A stretch of DNA of 64,000 nucleotides from Exiguobacterium mexicanum (GTDB taxonomy: Bacteria > Bacillota > Bacilli > Exiguobacteriales > Exiguobacteriaceae). The DNA lies in the NCBI RefSeq assembly GCF_005960665.1, contig NZ_CP040676.1, positions 320,501 to 384,500 of the forward strand, read 5' to 3'. The position numbers and the translations under genes are program-made. Each line of letters opens with the position of its first letter. Position 1 is the first letter of the stretch. Below are positions 9,199 through 17,698 of the stretch, piece by piece. A model generated the notes under the pieces. That model was not told the origin of the DNA. It worked only from the letters and a program-made list of their open reading frames with translations, and searched no databases.

Positions 9199-9737
9199 CA
9201 GCGATGAAGGCGGAACTTTTGAACTTATTGACGGAGTTGCACGAACGGTTTCCGTTAGATGAGGACAAGATTCTCGTCATCGGTTGTTCGACGAGCGAGG
9301 TCGTCGGTAAGACGATTGGGAAAGCGGGCTCGATTGATGTGGCGTCGGACTTCATCGAAGCGTTTCTGACGTTTCGCGACAAGACCGGCGTCCATCTCGC
9401 CTTTCAAGGCTGTGAACATATTAATCGGGCGCTCACGGTCGAACGACGGACGCAGAAACAGTTCGGGTTGACAGAAGTGACGGTCGTCCCTGTGCGCGCA
9501 GCGGGCGGGGCGATGGCGGAGAAAGCGTACGAAAGCTTCGATACGCCTTGCGTCGTCGAATCGATTCAAGCGGATGCAGGGATCGATATCGGGTCGACGC
9601 TGATCGGTATGCATTTGAAGCCGGTCGCGATCCCGGTCCGGTTGTCGGCGAAGCAGCTCGGTGAGGCGTACGTCACGTTCGCCATCACGCGGCCGAAACT
9701 GATTGGCGGCCCCCGGGCCCACTATCCAGCGAAATAA
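9195..9737 (+). CDS. ywlG: UPF0340 family protein YwlG
   Basis: A 180-residue soluble protein of the TIGR01440/UPF0340 family, found next to rpiB in many Firmicutes and of unknown function. Recognised by VIGCSTSEVVGKTIGKAGS near residue 28 and HLAFQGCEHINRAL near 72. The GTG start overlaps the rpiB stop by three bases; an ATG at 9204 is an alternative because no clear RBS decides. Confidence 0.88.
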   Translation: MTAMKAELLNLLTELHERFPLDEDKILVIGCSTSEVVGKTIGKAGSIDVASDFIEAFLTFRDKTGVHLAFQGCEHINRALTVERRTQKQFGLTEVTVVPVRAAGGAMAEKAYESFDTPCVVESIQADAGIDIGSTLIGMHLKPVAIPVRLSAKQLGEAYVTFAITRPKLIGGPRAHYPAK

Positions 9738-9770
9738 AAGAAAGCCGGTCGCGATGACCGGCTTTCTTTT
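9736..9770. terminator. Bidirectional terminator between ywlG and the esterase gene
   Basis: A perfect 15-bp stem (AAAAGAAAGCCGGTC and complement) with a GCGAT loop between convergent genes. Confidence 0.9.
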
Positions 9771-9773
9771 GCG

Positions 9774-10559
9774 TTATAACTCTTCACTGAACAAATATGA
9801 GATGACCATCGGGAACCGTTCGCGCCAAGCGAGCTCGTTATGCACGCCTTCCTCGATGACCTCGAAACGGATGTGGTCGACTTTGTCGCGGAGGAGCGCA
9901 TAGACGCGTTCGCTCGACTCGAGATACATCTCGTTCGTCGGGCCGTCCGCTGACGGTTGTTCGACTTCTTTCCGACCGACGTCCATATATAGACGTTCGA
10001 CACCGCTCAAATCGCTCGACTCGATTAACTGTTCAAGCTCGGTCTGGTTGAACCAGAACGCCGATGATAGCGAGGCGACGCGTTTGAAGATGTCGGGATA
10101 GACACATGCGGCGTAAATCGAGATCAAGCCGCCCATCGAACTGCCTATCATCGCCGTCTCGTCCGGATTCGTCCGATAGTTCGCATCGATCATCGGTTTT
10201 AACTCTTGGGCGATATATTCGATGTAGGCCGACCCTTGGCCGCCGAGCGTCACGTCTTGACCGAGCAGGCTCTCACCGATGTATGGGTTTTCCCACGGTC
10301 CGTATTCGTCGAGTCGCATCTCGCCCGGGGCACTGTCAATGCCGACGATGATCAAGTCGCGTTTCGAGGCGTCCACATACTCGCCGGCGCGCCAACTCAT
10401 CTTATAGCTCGCGTCCTCGTCGGCGAACACGTTCTGGCCGTCATGCATATAGAGCACAGGATAACGTTTGTCCGTCGTGTCGTAATCCGCAGGTGTATAA
10501 ATCCGAACCGTCCGCTCGCGTTCAAACGGGGTAATCGTGATCTGTTTTGTCTCAATCAT
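9774..10559 (-). CDS. Alpha/beta-hydrolase esterase (esterase D/YbbA-like)
   Basis: The 261-residue protein lacks a signal peptide. The nucleophile Ser lies in MIGSSMGGLIS near residue 138, the oxyanion region in YPVLYMHDGQNVF near 33 and the likely catalytic His in GVHNELAWRERFP near 243. This pattern matches the putative esterase family that includes S-formylglutathione hydrolase-like and enterochelin-esterase-like enzymes; the natural substrate is not evident. RBS AGGAGG precedes the ATG at 10559. It is divergent from glyA and interrupts the Bacillus order. Confidence 0.85.
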   Translation of the reverse strand: MIETKQITITPFERERTVRIYTPADYDTTDKRYPVLYMHDGQNVFADEDASYKMSWRAGEYVDASKRDLIIVGIDSAPGEMRLDEYGPWENPYIGESLLGQDVTLGGQGSAYIEYIAQELKPMIDANYRTNPDETAMIGSSMGGLISIYAACVYPDIFKRVASLSSAFWFNQTELEQLIESSDLSGVERLYMDVGRKEVEQPSADGPTNEMYLESSERVYALLRDKVDHIRFEVIEEGVHNELAWRERFPMVISYLFSEEL

Positions 10560-10688
10560 ACAAATCCTCCTCTGATCGTCTTCTTCATTATGATACCCAA
10601 CTTGACCTCTGATTAGACGATACCCAAAAAAAGAAGCTTATGTTACGATGGGGGTGTTGATTTTTAGACATTCAGAGGGGGTTTCAAC

Positions 10689-11942
10689 ATGGTAAACACG
10701 ACGAAGTTGAAAGTGCAGGATGCGGAATTGTTTGAAGCGATGCAACACGAGCTCGGTCGCCAACGCGAGAACATCGAACTCATTGCCTCGGAGAATTTTG
10801 TCTCAGAAGCAGTCATGGAAGCGCAAGGTGGCGTGCTCACGAACAAGTACGCGGAAGGTTATCCAGGCCGTCGCTACTACGGTGGTTGTGAGTTCGTCGA
10901 CGTAGCCGAGAACTTGGCCCGCGACCGTGCGAAAGAGCTGTTCGGTGCAGAACATGCCAACGTGCAGCCGCATTCGGGTGCCCAAGCGAACATGGCCGTT
11001 TACTTTACAGTACTTGAAGCCGGTGACACGGTGCTCGGCATGAACTTGTCGCACGGTGGCCATTTGACGCACGGAAGTCCGGTCAACTTCTCAGGCGTTC
11101 AATACAATTTCGTCGAATACGGTGTGGACAAAGAGACAGAACACATCGATTATGACGTTGTCGCAGCCCTCGCGAAAGAACATAAACCAAAACTCATCGT
11201 CGCTGGTGCTTCGGCGTACCCGCGGACAATCGACTTCGCCAAGTTCCGTGAGATCGCCGATAGCGTCGATGCTTACCTCATGGTCGACATGGCGCATATT
11301 GCCGGTCTCGTCGCGGCCGGGCTTCATCCGAACCCGGTCGAGCACGCGCACTTCGTGACGACGACGACACACAAGACGCTCCGCGGTCCACGCGGCGGCA
11401 TGATCCTCTGTAAAGAGGAGTTCGCCAAGGCGATCGACAAGTCGATCTTCCCAGGGATTCAAGGCGGTCCGCTCATGCACGTCATCGCTGCGAAGGCAGT
11501 GGCGTTCGGAGAAGCGCTTCAACCTGAGTTCAAAGATTATCAGGCACAAGTCATCAAGAACGCACAAGTGCTCGCGCAAGGATTAGAAGAAGAGGGACTC
11601 CGTATCGTATCGGGCGGCACGGATAACCACCTTCTCCTCGTCGACCTCCGTGGCATCGATATCACCGGGAAAGCGGCCGAGCATGCGCTCGACGCGGCCG
11701 GCATCACCGTCAACAAGAACACGATCCCATTCGATCCGGCCTCACCGTTCGTGACGAGCGGGATTCGAGTCGGGACGGCCGCGATGACGACACGCGGATT
11801 GAAAGAAGACGATATGCGTGAAGTCGCTCGTTTGATTGGACGCGTCTTGACGAACCATGAAGATGAGGCGGTGCTCACCGAAGCGCATGAAGCCGTGCGC
11901 GCGTTGACGGCGAAGTTCCCGCTCTATCCTGAACGAGGCTGA
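10689..11942 (+). CDS. glyA: Serine hydroxymethyltransferase
   Basis: GlyA converts serine and tetrahydrofolate to glycine and methylene-tetrahydrofolate, feeding one-carbon metabolism. The 417-residue protein matches the family length; the PLP lysine is in [14 protein letters not shown] near residue 229 and the substrate loop in [13 protein letters not shown] near 35. RBS GAGGGGG lies upstream. In Bacillus subtilis upp follows directly; here about 7.4 kb separates them. Confidence 0.97.
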   Translation: MVNTTKLKVQDAELFEAMQHELGRQRENIELIASENFVSEAVMEAQGGVLTNKYAEGYPGRRYYGGCEFVDVAENLARDRAKELFGAEHANVQPHSGAQANMAVYFTVLEAGDTVLGMNLSHGGHLTHGSPVNFSGVQYNFVEYGVDKETEHIDYDVVAALAKEHKPKLIVAGASAYPRTIDFAKFREIADSVDAYLMVDMAHIAGLVAAGLHPNPVEHAHFVTTTTHKTLRGPRGGMILCKEEFAKAIDKSIFPGIQGGPLMHVIAAKAVAFGEALQPEFKDYQAQVIKNAQVLAQGLEEEGLRIVSGGTDNHLLLVDLRGIDITGKAAEHALDAAGITVNKNTIPFDPASPFVTSGIRVGTAAMTTRGLKEDDMREVARLIGRVLTNHEDEAVLTEAHEAVRALTAKFPLYPERG

Positions 11943-11945
11943 CGA

Positions 11946-12872
11946 ATGGACGTACGGACACTCGCAGATCGGGAACTCGCGGAACTACCGCTCATCGATA
12001 TGACCGAATGGCTCGTCCGAAAAGGCGAGCACGACCCGACGTTTCGCCTCGTCGCGAACGAGTTCGAGGTCGTCACGACGCTGCTCGATCATGGCTATTA
12101 TATCGAGGCAAGTGAACGGATCGTACCGCTTCTCGGGATGAAAGTGCCGGCGGCGTTTCATCGGCTCGGGCTCGCACTCGAAGTGAAGGCGAACGGAAAG
12201 AAGGCGGCCAAGCGCCGCTTTCGTTCGTTCTCCCCGGCCGTCATCGGTCATGCGGACTTGTCGGATTGGAAGAACGCGTTCAAGTGGGACAAGACATGGC
12301 TCGGCCTGCCGCTCGTCGTCGGACTCGGGCTGGTCGCGCTCGCCTTTTGGCCGGACCCGGCGCCACCCCCAGTGACGCCGTCCGCTTCCGACGAGCGGGT
12401 CGTGACGGTGACGGAAGAGGAGGCACTCGCGAAACGGTTAGAAGAACTCGAGAAAGAAGTCGCCCGGCTTGAAGAAGCGAACGAGGCGCTCCAAACCGAG
12501 GACGAGACGACCGAGTCGCCTGAGGCACCGACCGTCATCCCGCTCGCTAAAGTCGAGACACTCGTCTCGGACAAACGATACGAGGAAGCCGATGCGCTCC
12601 TCGTCGGCAAGGCGAAAGCCGGTCAAGAACAGGCGGTCGGATTTTATCGCTTGCTCGTCGACAACAAGCTCGGTGAAGCGGAGATCCAAGACTATGCCGC
12701 CTATGTCGAGACGTATCCCGAATCAGGGTATAAAGCGGACGTCTTATGGATGAAAGGCATCGCCGAGAAGAAGGCCGGGGACGACATGTACCGGACGACG
12801 CTCGCCGAAGTCGCTGCCATGGATGGAACGTATTGGGCGCCGATCGCCAAATCGGTGCTCGAGGAAGAATGA
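11946..12872 (+). CDS. Unknown single-pass membrane protein with coiled coil
   Basis: Not recognised. The 308-residue product has a charged cytoplasmic-looking N-terminal part (1-117), one membrane segment (about 119-136, LGLPLVVGLGLVALAF), a Pro-rich spacer, a Glu-rich coiled coil (about 155-180) and a C-terminal helical domain (about 195-308) whose spacing resembles tetratricopeptide repeats (VSDKRYEEADALLVGKAKAG; YPESGYKADVLWMKG). It begins four bases after glyA, so it is probably cotranscribed. The topology suggests an extracytoplasmic scaffold; function is unknown. Confidence 0.75.
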   Translation: MDVRTLADRELAELPLIDMTEWLVRKGEHDPTFRLVANEFEVVTTLLDHGYYIEASERIVPLLGMKVPAAFHRLGLALEVKANGKKAAKRRFRSFSPAVIGHADLSDWKNAFKWDKTWLGLPLVVGLGLVALAFWPDPAPPPVTPSASDERVVTVTEEEALAKRLEELEKEVARLEEANEALQTEDETTESPEAPTVIPLAKVETLVSDKRYEEADALLVGKAKAGQEQAVGFYRLLVDNKLGEAEIQDYAAYVETYPESGYKADVLWMKGIAEKKAGDDMYRTTLAEVAAMDGTYWAPIAKSVLEEE

Positions 12873-12900
12873 GGTCGCAGCGTGCTGTGGCCTCTTTTTC
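12871..12900 (+). terminator. Terminator after the unknown membrane protein
   Basis: GAGGTCGCAG pairs fully (two G-U) with CTGTGGCCTC across a CGTG loop, then a T run. It starts in the stop codon and abuts the following operator. Confidence 0.75.
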
Positions 12901-12953
12901 TCATCAAATTCTAATCTGTTTCACCGCTCTTTCTCAGCTCGCTCCCGTAAAGT
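12898..12953 (+). promoter_or_regulatory. Predicted response-regulator operator and promoter (site 1)
   Basis: Four direct repeats spaced exactly 11 bp lie at 12898 (TTCTCAT), 12909 (TTCTAAT), 12920 (TTCACCG) and 12931 (TTCTCAG), followed by a weak -10 TAAAGT at 12948-12953. Direct repeats with an 11-bp period are the usual binding pattern of OmpR/PhoB regulators. The same TTCTCAT-N4-TTCTAAT core recurs at 15261. Confidence 0.65.
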
Positions 12954-12985
12954 AAAGAAAGAAAATAGACAAGGGAGAGGGACAT

Positions 12986-13255
12986 ATGCGCTCAACTAGC
13001 AGAGGAAAGATTGGAAGAATGATTCGAAGAGTGGCCGTCGGTGCGCTCGCATTGACACTCATGACGGCAGGGGTCGCCGGGTTCCTATTATTCACCTTGA
13101 CCGGTAACGCTTGGCTCGACCAAATCGCTCAAGTCGGGACTGATTTGGCGTTTCAGGCGGAAGGGATTGAAACGACGTTTGACCGGATGGGCGATTCACT
13201 CGAATTGCGCATCGAACAAGCGATTCCAGAAGCAGTTCGTCCGTTTTTTGACTGA
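12986..13255 (+). CDS. Small membrane protein upstream of the two-component system
   Basis: An 89-residue protein of unrecognised family. A Lys/Arg-rich N-terminus is followed by one membrane segment (about 23-43, GALALTLMTAGVAGFLLFTL) and an acidic extracellular-looking tail ending ESPEAVRPFF-like (actual end PEAVRPFFD). RBS AAGGGAGAGGG precedes the ATG. It lies under an operator shared with the gene at 15362 and before the regulator gene, separated by a terminator, so it may be a target or an accessory of this system. Its function is inferred only from context. Confidence 0.7.
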   Translation: MRSTSRGKIGRMIRRVAVGALALTLMTAGVAGFLLFTLTGNAWLDQIAQVGTDLAFQAEGIETTFDRMGDSLELRIEQAIPEAVRPFFD

Positions 13256-13281
13256 GGAATCCGGGAACACTTAGAATGATG

Positions 13282-13310
13282 CGTCGGGCGGACTGCTCGG
13301 CGTTTTTTTT
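13282..13310 (+). terminator. Terminator between small membrane protein and response regulator
   Basis: CGTCGGGC pairs with GCTCGGCG (two G-U) across a 5-nt loop with eight T residues. It ends 18 bases before the regulator ATG, so the system is probably read through partially from site 1. Confidence 0.7.
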
Positions 13311-13327
13311 AAGAAAGGATGAATGAA

Positions 13328-14005
13328 ATGCCTACGATTCTCGTCGTTGAAGACGATGCTAAAATTGCCAGATTACTCGAACTTGAACTTATGCATGCCG
13401 GTTATCAAGTCGAGGTCGCTCACGACGGGCGGGCCGGGCTCGACCGGGCACTGACTGGAGGGATTGACCTCATGTTGCTCGATGTCATGCTGCCGCAGAT
13501 GAGCGGTCTCGAAGTCGTGCGCCGCGTCAAAGAAGAGCAGCCGCTTCTCCCGGTATTGATGGTGACGGCACGTGGGGACCGTTACGATAAAGTGAGCGGG
13601 CTCGACCTCGGGGCCGATGATTACATCACGAAACCGTTCGAGATGGAAGAGTTGCTCGCACGGATCCGGGCGTTCTTACGGATGCGGCAACACGTCCAAG
13701 TCGATACGAGTGAACGGGTCTTATCTTATGAAGGGCTGACCGTCGACGTCAATCGTCACGAAGTAATCTGCGAGGGGCAAAAAGTCGACCTGACCCGGAG
13801 AGAGTTCGATTTGCTCGTCTATCTGCTCGAACATTCGGAACGCGTGCTCACGCGCGACCAACTCGTCGAACACGTCTGGGGCTTTGACTATTACGGGGAC
13901 ACGAACGTCGTCGATGTGTACGTCCGCTATGTCCGCAAGAAACTCGGGGGCTCTTGGATTCAGACGGTCCGAGGCGTCGGCTATATGCTGAAGCGTGGTG
14001 AATAA
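13328..14005 (+). CDS. OmpR-family response regulator
   Basis: The 225-residue regulator has a receiver domain (1-118) with the acidic pair EDD near residue 8, the phospho-acceptor Asp52 in LMLLDVMLP, Thr in MVTARG and Lys in YITKPF. A winged-helix domain follows (about 130-225; LTRREFDLLVYLL, VYVRYVRKKLG). RBS AAGAAAGGA favours the ATG at 13328 over 13319. It is coupled to the kinase gene, whose start lies at its stop. The 11-bp direct repeats at 12898 and 15261 are its probable binding sites. Confidence 0.93.
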   Translation: MPTILVVEDDAKIARLLELELMHAGYQVEVAHDGRAGLDRALTGGIDLMLLDVMLPQMSGLEVVRRVKEEQPLLPVLMVTARGDRYDKVSGLDLGADDYITKPFEMEELLARIRAFLRMRQHVQVDTSERVLSYEGLTVDVNRHEVICEGQKVDLTRREFDLLVYLLEHSERVLTRDQLVEHVWGFDYYGDTNVVDVYVRYVRKKLGGSWIQTVRGVGYMLKRGE

Positions 14006-14006
14006 A

Positions 14007-15245
14007 ATGAAGCTACGGACGAAAATCGCTTTGGCGATGGCGGGGTTCATGTTGTTCCTCCTGATCACCTCGTTCGGTGTCGCCTGGCTCGTCTCGCGTC
14101 AACAGATCGTCGACGCCCGCTATGACGTCTTGCGCCAGGCACTCAGCTTGCTCGAGGAGGACGAGCGGAATCGCCAGGCCGTCTTGTCGTTACACGAGGA
14201 CAGTGTCGTGCTCGAACGGCAAGCGAACGGTGACTGGGGCATCATCGGCGGAGAGGCCGAGGAAGGATTGCGGTTTCCCGTCAATTTCGGCGAGCCGGCC
14301 CTCATCGACGACTGGTTCGTCATCGCGACGTCGAATGGGCTCGGCTACGCGTTTCAAGACGCGGCGGTGAGTGAGACGCTGCGGACGCTCGCGACCATTT
14401 TTCTCATCATCTTTTTGATCGCCGTGGCGATGACGTTCATCGGCAGCCTGTGGATCGTGCGCCAGGGACTCGACCCGCTCCGCCGGCTCGAGACGACGAT
14501 GGAACGGATCACGGAATCGGGAACCCTTGAGACCATCGATGTCGGGACGAGCCAAGACGAAGTGTCGACACTTGCGACTGGCTTCAATCAAATGATTGGC
14601 CGGGTCGAAGGGTCGATGGAGCAACAACGGCGTTTCGTCGCCGATGTTTCACATGAACTGAAGACGCCGCTCACGGTCATCGAAGGGTACGCCAAACTGC
14701 TCCGGCGCTGGGGACAGAGCGACCCGGCCGTCCGTGACGAGGCGATCGATCACATTTTGACCGAGTCCCGGCAAATGCGCGAAGACTTGATTGAACCGAT
14801 GCTTGAACTGAGCCGCTTCTCCTCACTTGAAAAAATCGAGGCCGAAGCGATTGAATTAACCGAATTCGCCGACCAATTGACCGAGCGGTTCGAGCGTTCG
14901 CATGGCGTCCGGGTTCCAATCGAGGCGACAGGAACGTGGTACGGACACCGTGATTCGCTGCAACGGCTCGTCGTCATCTTCATCGACAACAGCTTGAAGT
15001 ACGCGACTGACACGCACGTGACGATGACACCGAATCGGATTGAAGTGCGTGACCATGGGACGACACTGAGCGATGACGCCAGGGCGCGTTTGTTCGACCG
15101 CTTTTATCGACTCGATGAGGCACGGGACCGGAGCGGCAGCGGACTCGGGCTCGCCATCGCCAAGGAAGTGGCCGACATGAACGGTTGGTCGGTCGGCAGT
15201 TACGCGAACGCGCCGGACGGCAGTATTTTCTTCGTCGCAAAATGA
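14007..15245 (+). CDS. Membrane sensor histidine kinase, partner of the upstream regulator
   Basis: The 412-residue kinase has a first membrane segment (about 8-28), a short extracytoplasmic domain (about 30-125), a second segment (about 128-150), HAMP (about 152-203), HisKA with His216 in DVSHELKTPLTVIEGY, and a HATPase domain (N box FIDNSLKYA, G boxes RDHGTT and GSGLGLAIAKEV). Start ATG 14007 lies two bases after the regulator stop; in-frame GTGs at 13995 and 13998 are alternatives. The sensed signal is unknown. Confidence 0.92.
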   Translation: MKLRTKIALAMAGFMLFLLITSFGVAWLVSRQQIVDARYDVLRQALSLLEEDERNRQAVLSLHEDSVVLERQANGDWGIIGGEAEEGLRFPVNFGEPALIDDWFVIATSNGLGYAFQDAAVSETLRTLATIFLIIFLIAVAMTFIGSLWIVRQGLDPLRRLETTMERITESGTLETIDVGTSQDEVSTLATGFNQMIGRVEGSMEQQRRFVADVSHELKTPLTVIEGYAKLLRRWGQSDPAVRDEAIDHILTESRQMREDLIEPMLELSRFSSLEKIEAEAIELTEFADQLTERFERSHGVRVPIEATGTWYGHRDSLQRLVVIFIDNSLKYATDTHVTMTPNRIEVRDHGTTLSDDARARLFDRFYRLDEARDRSGSGLGLAIAKEVADMNGWSVGSYANAPDGSIFFVAK

Positions 15246-15260
15246 CAAACCTTTCGCAGA

Positions 15261-15316
15261 TTCTCATCGTTTTCTAATGGAATCCTCGTGGTGCTCTAAG
15301 GTCACCGTTCTATGAT
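15261..15316 (+). promoter_or_regulatory. Predicted response-regulator operator and promoter (site 2)
   Basis: TTCTCAT (15261) and TTCTAAT (15272) repeat the core of site 1 with identical spacing; weaker copies TCCTCGT (15283) and CTCTAAG (15294) keep the 11-bp phase. The -10 TATGAT (15311-15316) starts 33 bp after the second repeat, exactly as in site 1. No good -35 is present, as expected of an activator-dependent promoter. Confidence 0.68.
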
Positions 15317-15361
15317 GAAGATGTAGAACAAGTTCACCACATGAAACGAGGAGGAAACATC

Positions 15362-16063
15362 ATGAAACTAATCGGATGGATTTTAGGCGTCGGCTTGGCA
15401 GTCCTCGCCGTCGCAGGAATCGGGTTGTATGTTGCGAACGACAACACGGACACGGTCATCGTCCCGCGGTCGGTCGACAGTGTGAACAGTGGGACGGATG
15501 ATGCCGCAGATGACGCACAAGACGATGCGAACCAAGAAGCGGCCGCGTCGACAGAAGGAACAGCCTCGAGTGACACGCCGGTCCGTTCGGTCGATGACGA
15601 TGATTATGAATTGTATGGTACCCTCGTCAGCCTATCAGACCGTGACGTGACGATCAGCTTCAGCGGCAAGGAAGCGACGTATCCGCTCGCGGCCCGTCAT
15701 GAGATTGATGATGATACGCCGAAAGCCGGTGATCGCGTGAAATTGGAATTCAATCAAAACGAGGAAGTGAAGGAAGTTGACCGCGAGAGTGACGACTTTG
15801 ACATCTACGGCACGTTTGTCAGTCTGTCGGACCGTGACGTGACCATCGAGCGTGACGGCAAGTCCGAGACGTTCAAACTCGCGAGCCGCTACGAGCTTGA
15901 CGACGAGGCGCCAAAAGCCGGTGACCGCGTCAAACTTGAGTTGAACCTCCAAGAACAGGTGAAAGAGATTGAACGGGACGATGACCGGGATGACCGGGAT
16001 GAACAAGACAATCGAGATGATCAAAATGATGACAATCAAGACGACGACCGAGATGACGACTAA
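15362..16063 (+). CDS. Exported or membrane-anchored acidic protein with duplicated domain
   Basis: The 233-residue product begins with a hydrophobic segment (about 3-23), then a Asp/Ala-rich spacer and two copies of a domain of about 60 residues (about 78-140 and 141-203). Both copies share Y-G-T-x-V-S-L-S-D-R-D-V-T-I and KAGDRVKLE. The tail is almost only Asp, Asn, Arg and Gln. The domain looks like a small beta barrel; acidic tail may bind cations. The family is not recognised. ATG 15362 is chosen because GAGGAGGA sits 8 bases upstream. It lies beside the two-component system under site 2, so it is a likely target. Confidence 0.75.
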   Translation: MKLIGWILGVGLAVLAVAGIGLYVANDNTDTVIVPRSVDSVNSGTDDAADDAQDDANQEAAASTEGTASSDTPVRSVDDDDYELYGTLVSLSDRDVTISFSGKEATYPLAARHEIDDDTPKAGDRVKLEFNQNEEVKEVDRESDDFDIYGTFVSLSDRDVTIERDGKSETFKLASRYELDDEAPKAGDRVKLELNLQEQVKEIERDDDRDDRDEQDNRDDQNDDNQDDDRDDD

Positions 16064-16090
16064 AAAAGTGCCACGCAAGTGGCATTTTTT
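16062..16090 (+). terminator. Terminator after the duplicated-domain protein
   Basis: TGCCAC pairs with GTGGCA across a GCAA loop, extended by A and T runs. Confidence 0.8.
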
Positions 16091-16191
16091 GTTTGTTCTT
16101 CTAACTATATAAGTAATTATTATTGTATGATAAAGTGAAAAAGAAAATTTTAGGTGATAGTACCCAAATAAATGTGAAAGGAGGGGGCGGA

Positions 16192-17421
16192 ATGAAACAC
16201 GTCTTATGGATGATGATCGGTGCCATCATCTTTTTAAGCGGATGTGGCGCAAACGAGACGAACGCGCTCAACTTGCGGTCATTGTCGACGTATGCGATTC
16301 ACCAAAACCGAGACATCCCGTTGACGTCTGCGCTGAAGTCGCGATTATTAAACTACTGTGAGCAAAAACCGACGGACGTGTTGCCGATGCGGCGGGCTGA
16401 AGTGGCCTCCATTACATTCCGTCATCCTTTCTACGACGAATTAGGCAGCAAGACCGTCAAATATTGGCGGAGCGGGGACGAGCGTTACGTCTCTTGTTTG
16501 AAGAGCAACGAACAAAATGAGCGCGTCTTCCGTACCGATGCCATTGAGGCGTTCGAGTCCGCAGCGGGGTCAGAACCGAGGGAGGTCGATGTCGGCAACA
16601 CGCTATCGTTCATTCCTGAGTCTGACGTCACGACCGTGGCGCGCGCCTTCGCGGTCAACGAGACGCATGAGACCATTGTTCCCGGTTCGGTCTTCCGGTA
16701 TCACACACCGGACCGAGGCGCGCTTCATGTCACCTATCACGTCTATCAAGACGGTGCCGAGACGGGACAGTTGATTGAGCCGGGACTGTTCGTCTTCGAG
16801 AGCGGTAAGAATGAAGGCGTGGCGTTCTTGACCCAGTTGGCCGATCAACGGATTACGCTCCAAATGGGTACAGAACAGGCGTGGGACCGAACCGTGTTAC
16901 CTAGTTCGCTTTCGGGTGAGTACGTGCAAATCGACTCGATGGAAGCCGTCTTTAATTTAGATGGCGAAGGACGGCGGCTCTTGAAGCGAATCGTGCTCGC
17001 AGATGAGCCGATCGAAGACGTCTCGGATCAGGACTCTGCCGTCTTATCGACTCGTTATGATACCGTGATTGAGGTATGGGGGGCCGTCCAACGGCCGGGC
17101 GCCGGTGAATTGACGATCAAATCGGAGCAAAAAGATGCGATGCGTTTGGCGACATACGAGACGGAGACGAAAATCGCCCATCTTGGTGGACCGAGTACGA
17201 GCGAGCTATTTGAATTGTTGTCCCATGTAAAGCCGAGTAGTGGACAGCCGACCGGGGAACGATGCGGGACGCTCGCGCTCTATGAGCAGTTGACCGAACA
17301 ACGGTTTGACGTCTGGATGGAGGAAGGGCAAGACACCCTTCAATTGATGGACGTCGAGACGGAACGAGTCTATTTGATTGATCGTCTCGAATTAGAGTCA
17401 ACGCTAAATACTTACATATAA
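16192..17421 (+). CDS. Lipoprotein of unknown function
   Basis: The 409-residue product has a lipoprotein signal peptide (MKHVLWMMIGAIIFLSGC; lipobox LSGC at about 15-18), so it is anchored to the outer face of the membrane. The remainder is mixed alpha/beta with no recognised motif. The very strong RBS AAAGGAGGGGGCGG decides the ATG at 16192 over an upstream in-frame ATG at 16123. It is a monocistronic gene between terminators. Confidence 0.75.
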   Translation: MKHVLWMMIGAIIFLSGCGANETNALNLRSLSTYAIHQNRDIPLTSALKSRLLNYCEQKPTDVLPMRRAEVASITFRHPFYDELGSKTVKYWRSGDERYVSCLKSNEQNERVFRTDAIEAFESAAGSEPREVDVGNTLSFIPESDVTTVARAFAVNETHETIVPGSVFRYHTPDRGALHVTYHVYQDGAETGQLIEPGLFVFESGKNEGVAFLTQLADQRITLQMGTEQAWDRTVLPSSLSGEYVQIDSMEAVFNLDGEGRRLLKRIVLADEPIEDVSDQDSAVLSTRYDTVIEVWGAVQRPGAGELTIKSEQKDAMRLATYETETKIAHLGGPSTSELFELLSHVKPSSGQPTGERCGTLALYEQLTEQRFDVWMEEGQDTLQLMDVETERVYLIDRLELESTLNTYI

Positions 17422-17442
17422 TCGAATAACTTATCGTTTTAC

Positions 17443-17480
17443 CCGTTTCATGACACTTTCATGTCGTGAAGCGGTTTTTT
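17443..17480 (+). terminator. Terminator after the lipoprotein gene
   Basis: A 13-bp stem with two G-U pairs (CCGTTTCATGACA with TGTCGTGAAGCGG), a 6-nt loop and a T run. Confidence 0.85.
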
Positions 17481-17698
17481 GTTGTCAAATTGACACTATG
17501 TTTTCGTGAAAAACTATCCTATAATTTTTTTTGCGAAGGTTCAACATTACATACACGAATCCGATACATCCATAAAACACACAGCACTAACCTTCTCGTC
17601 ATTTGAATATAAGAAAAGGGGGAGCCACGAGACACAACTCCATTCAACCATCATCGTCCGTCACCACGTTTTGTCAGTCATCAGGAGAGGAATAGGTA

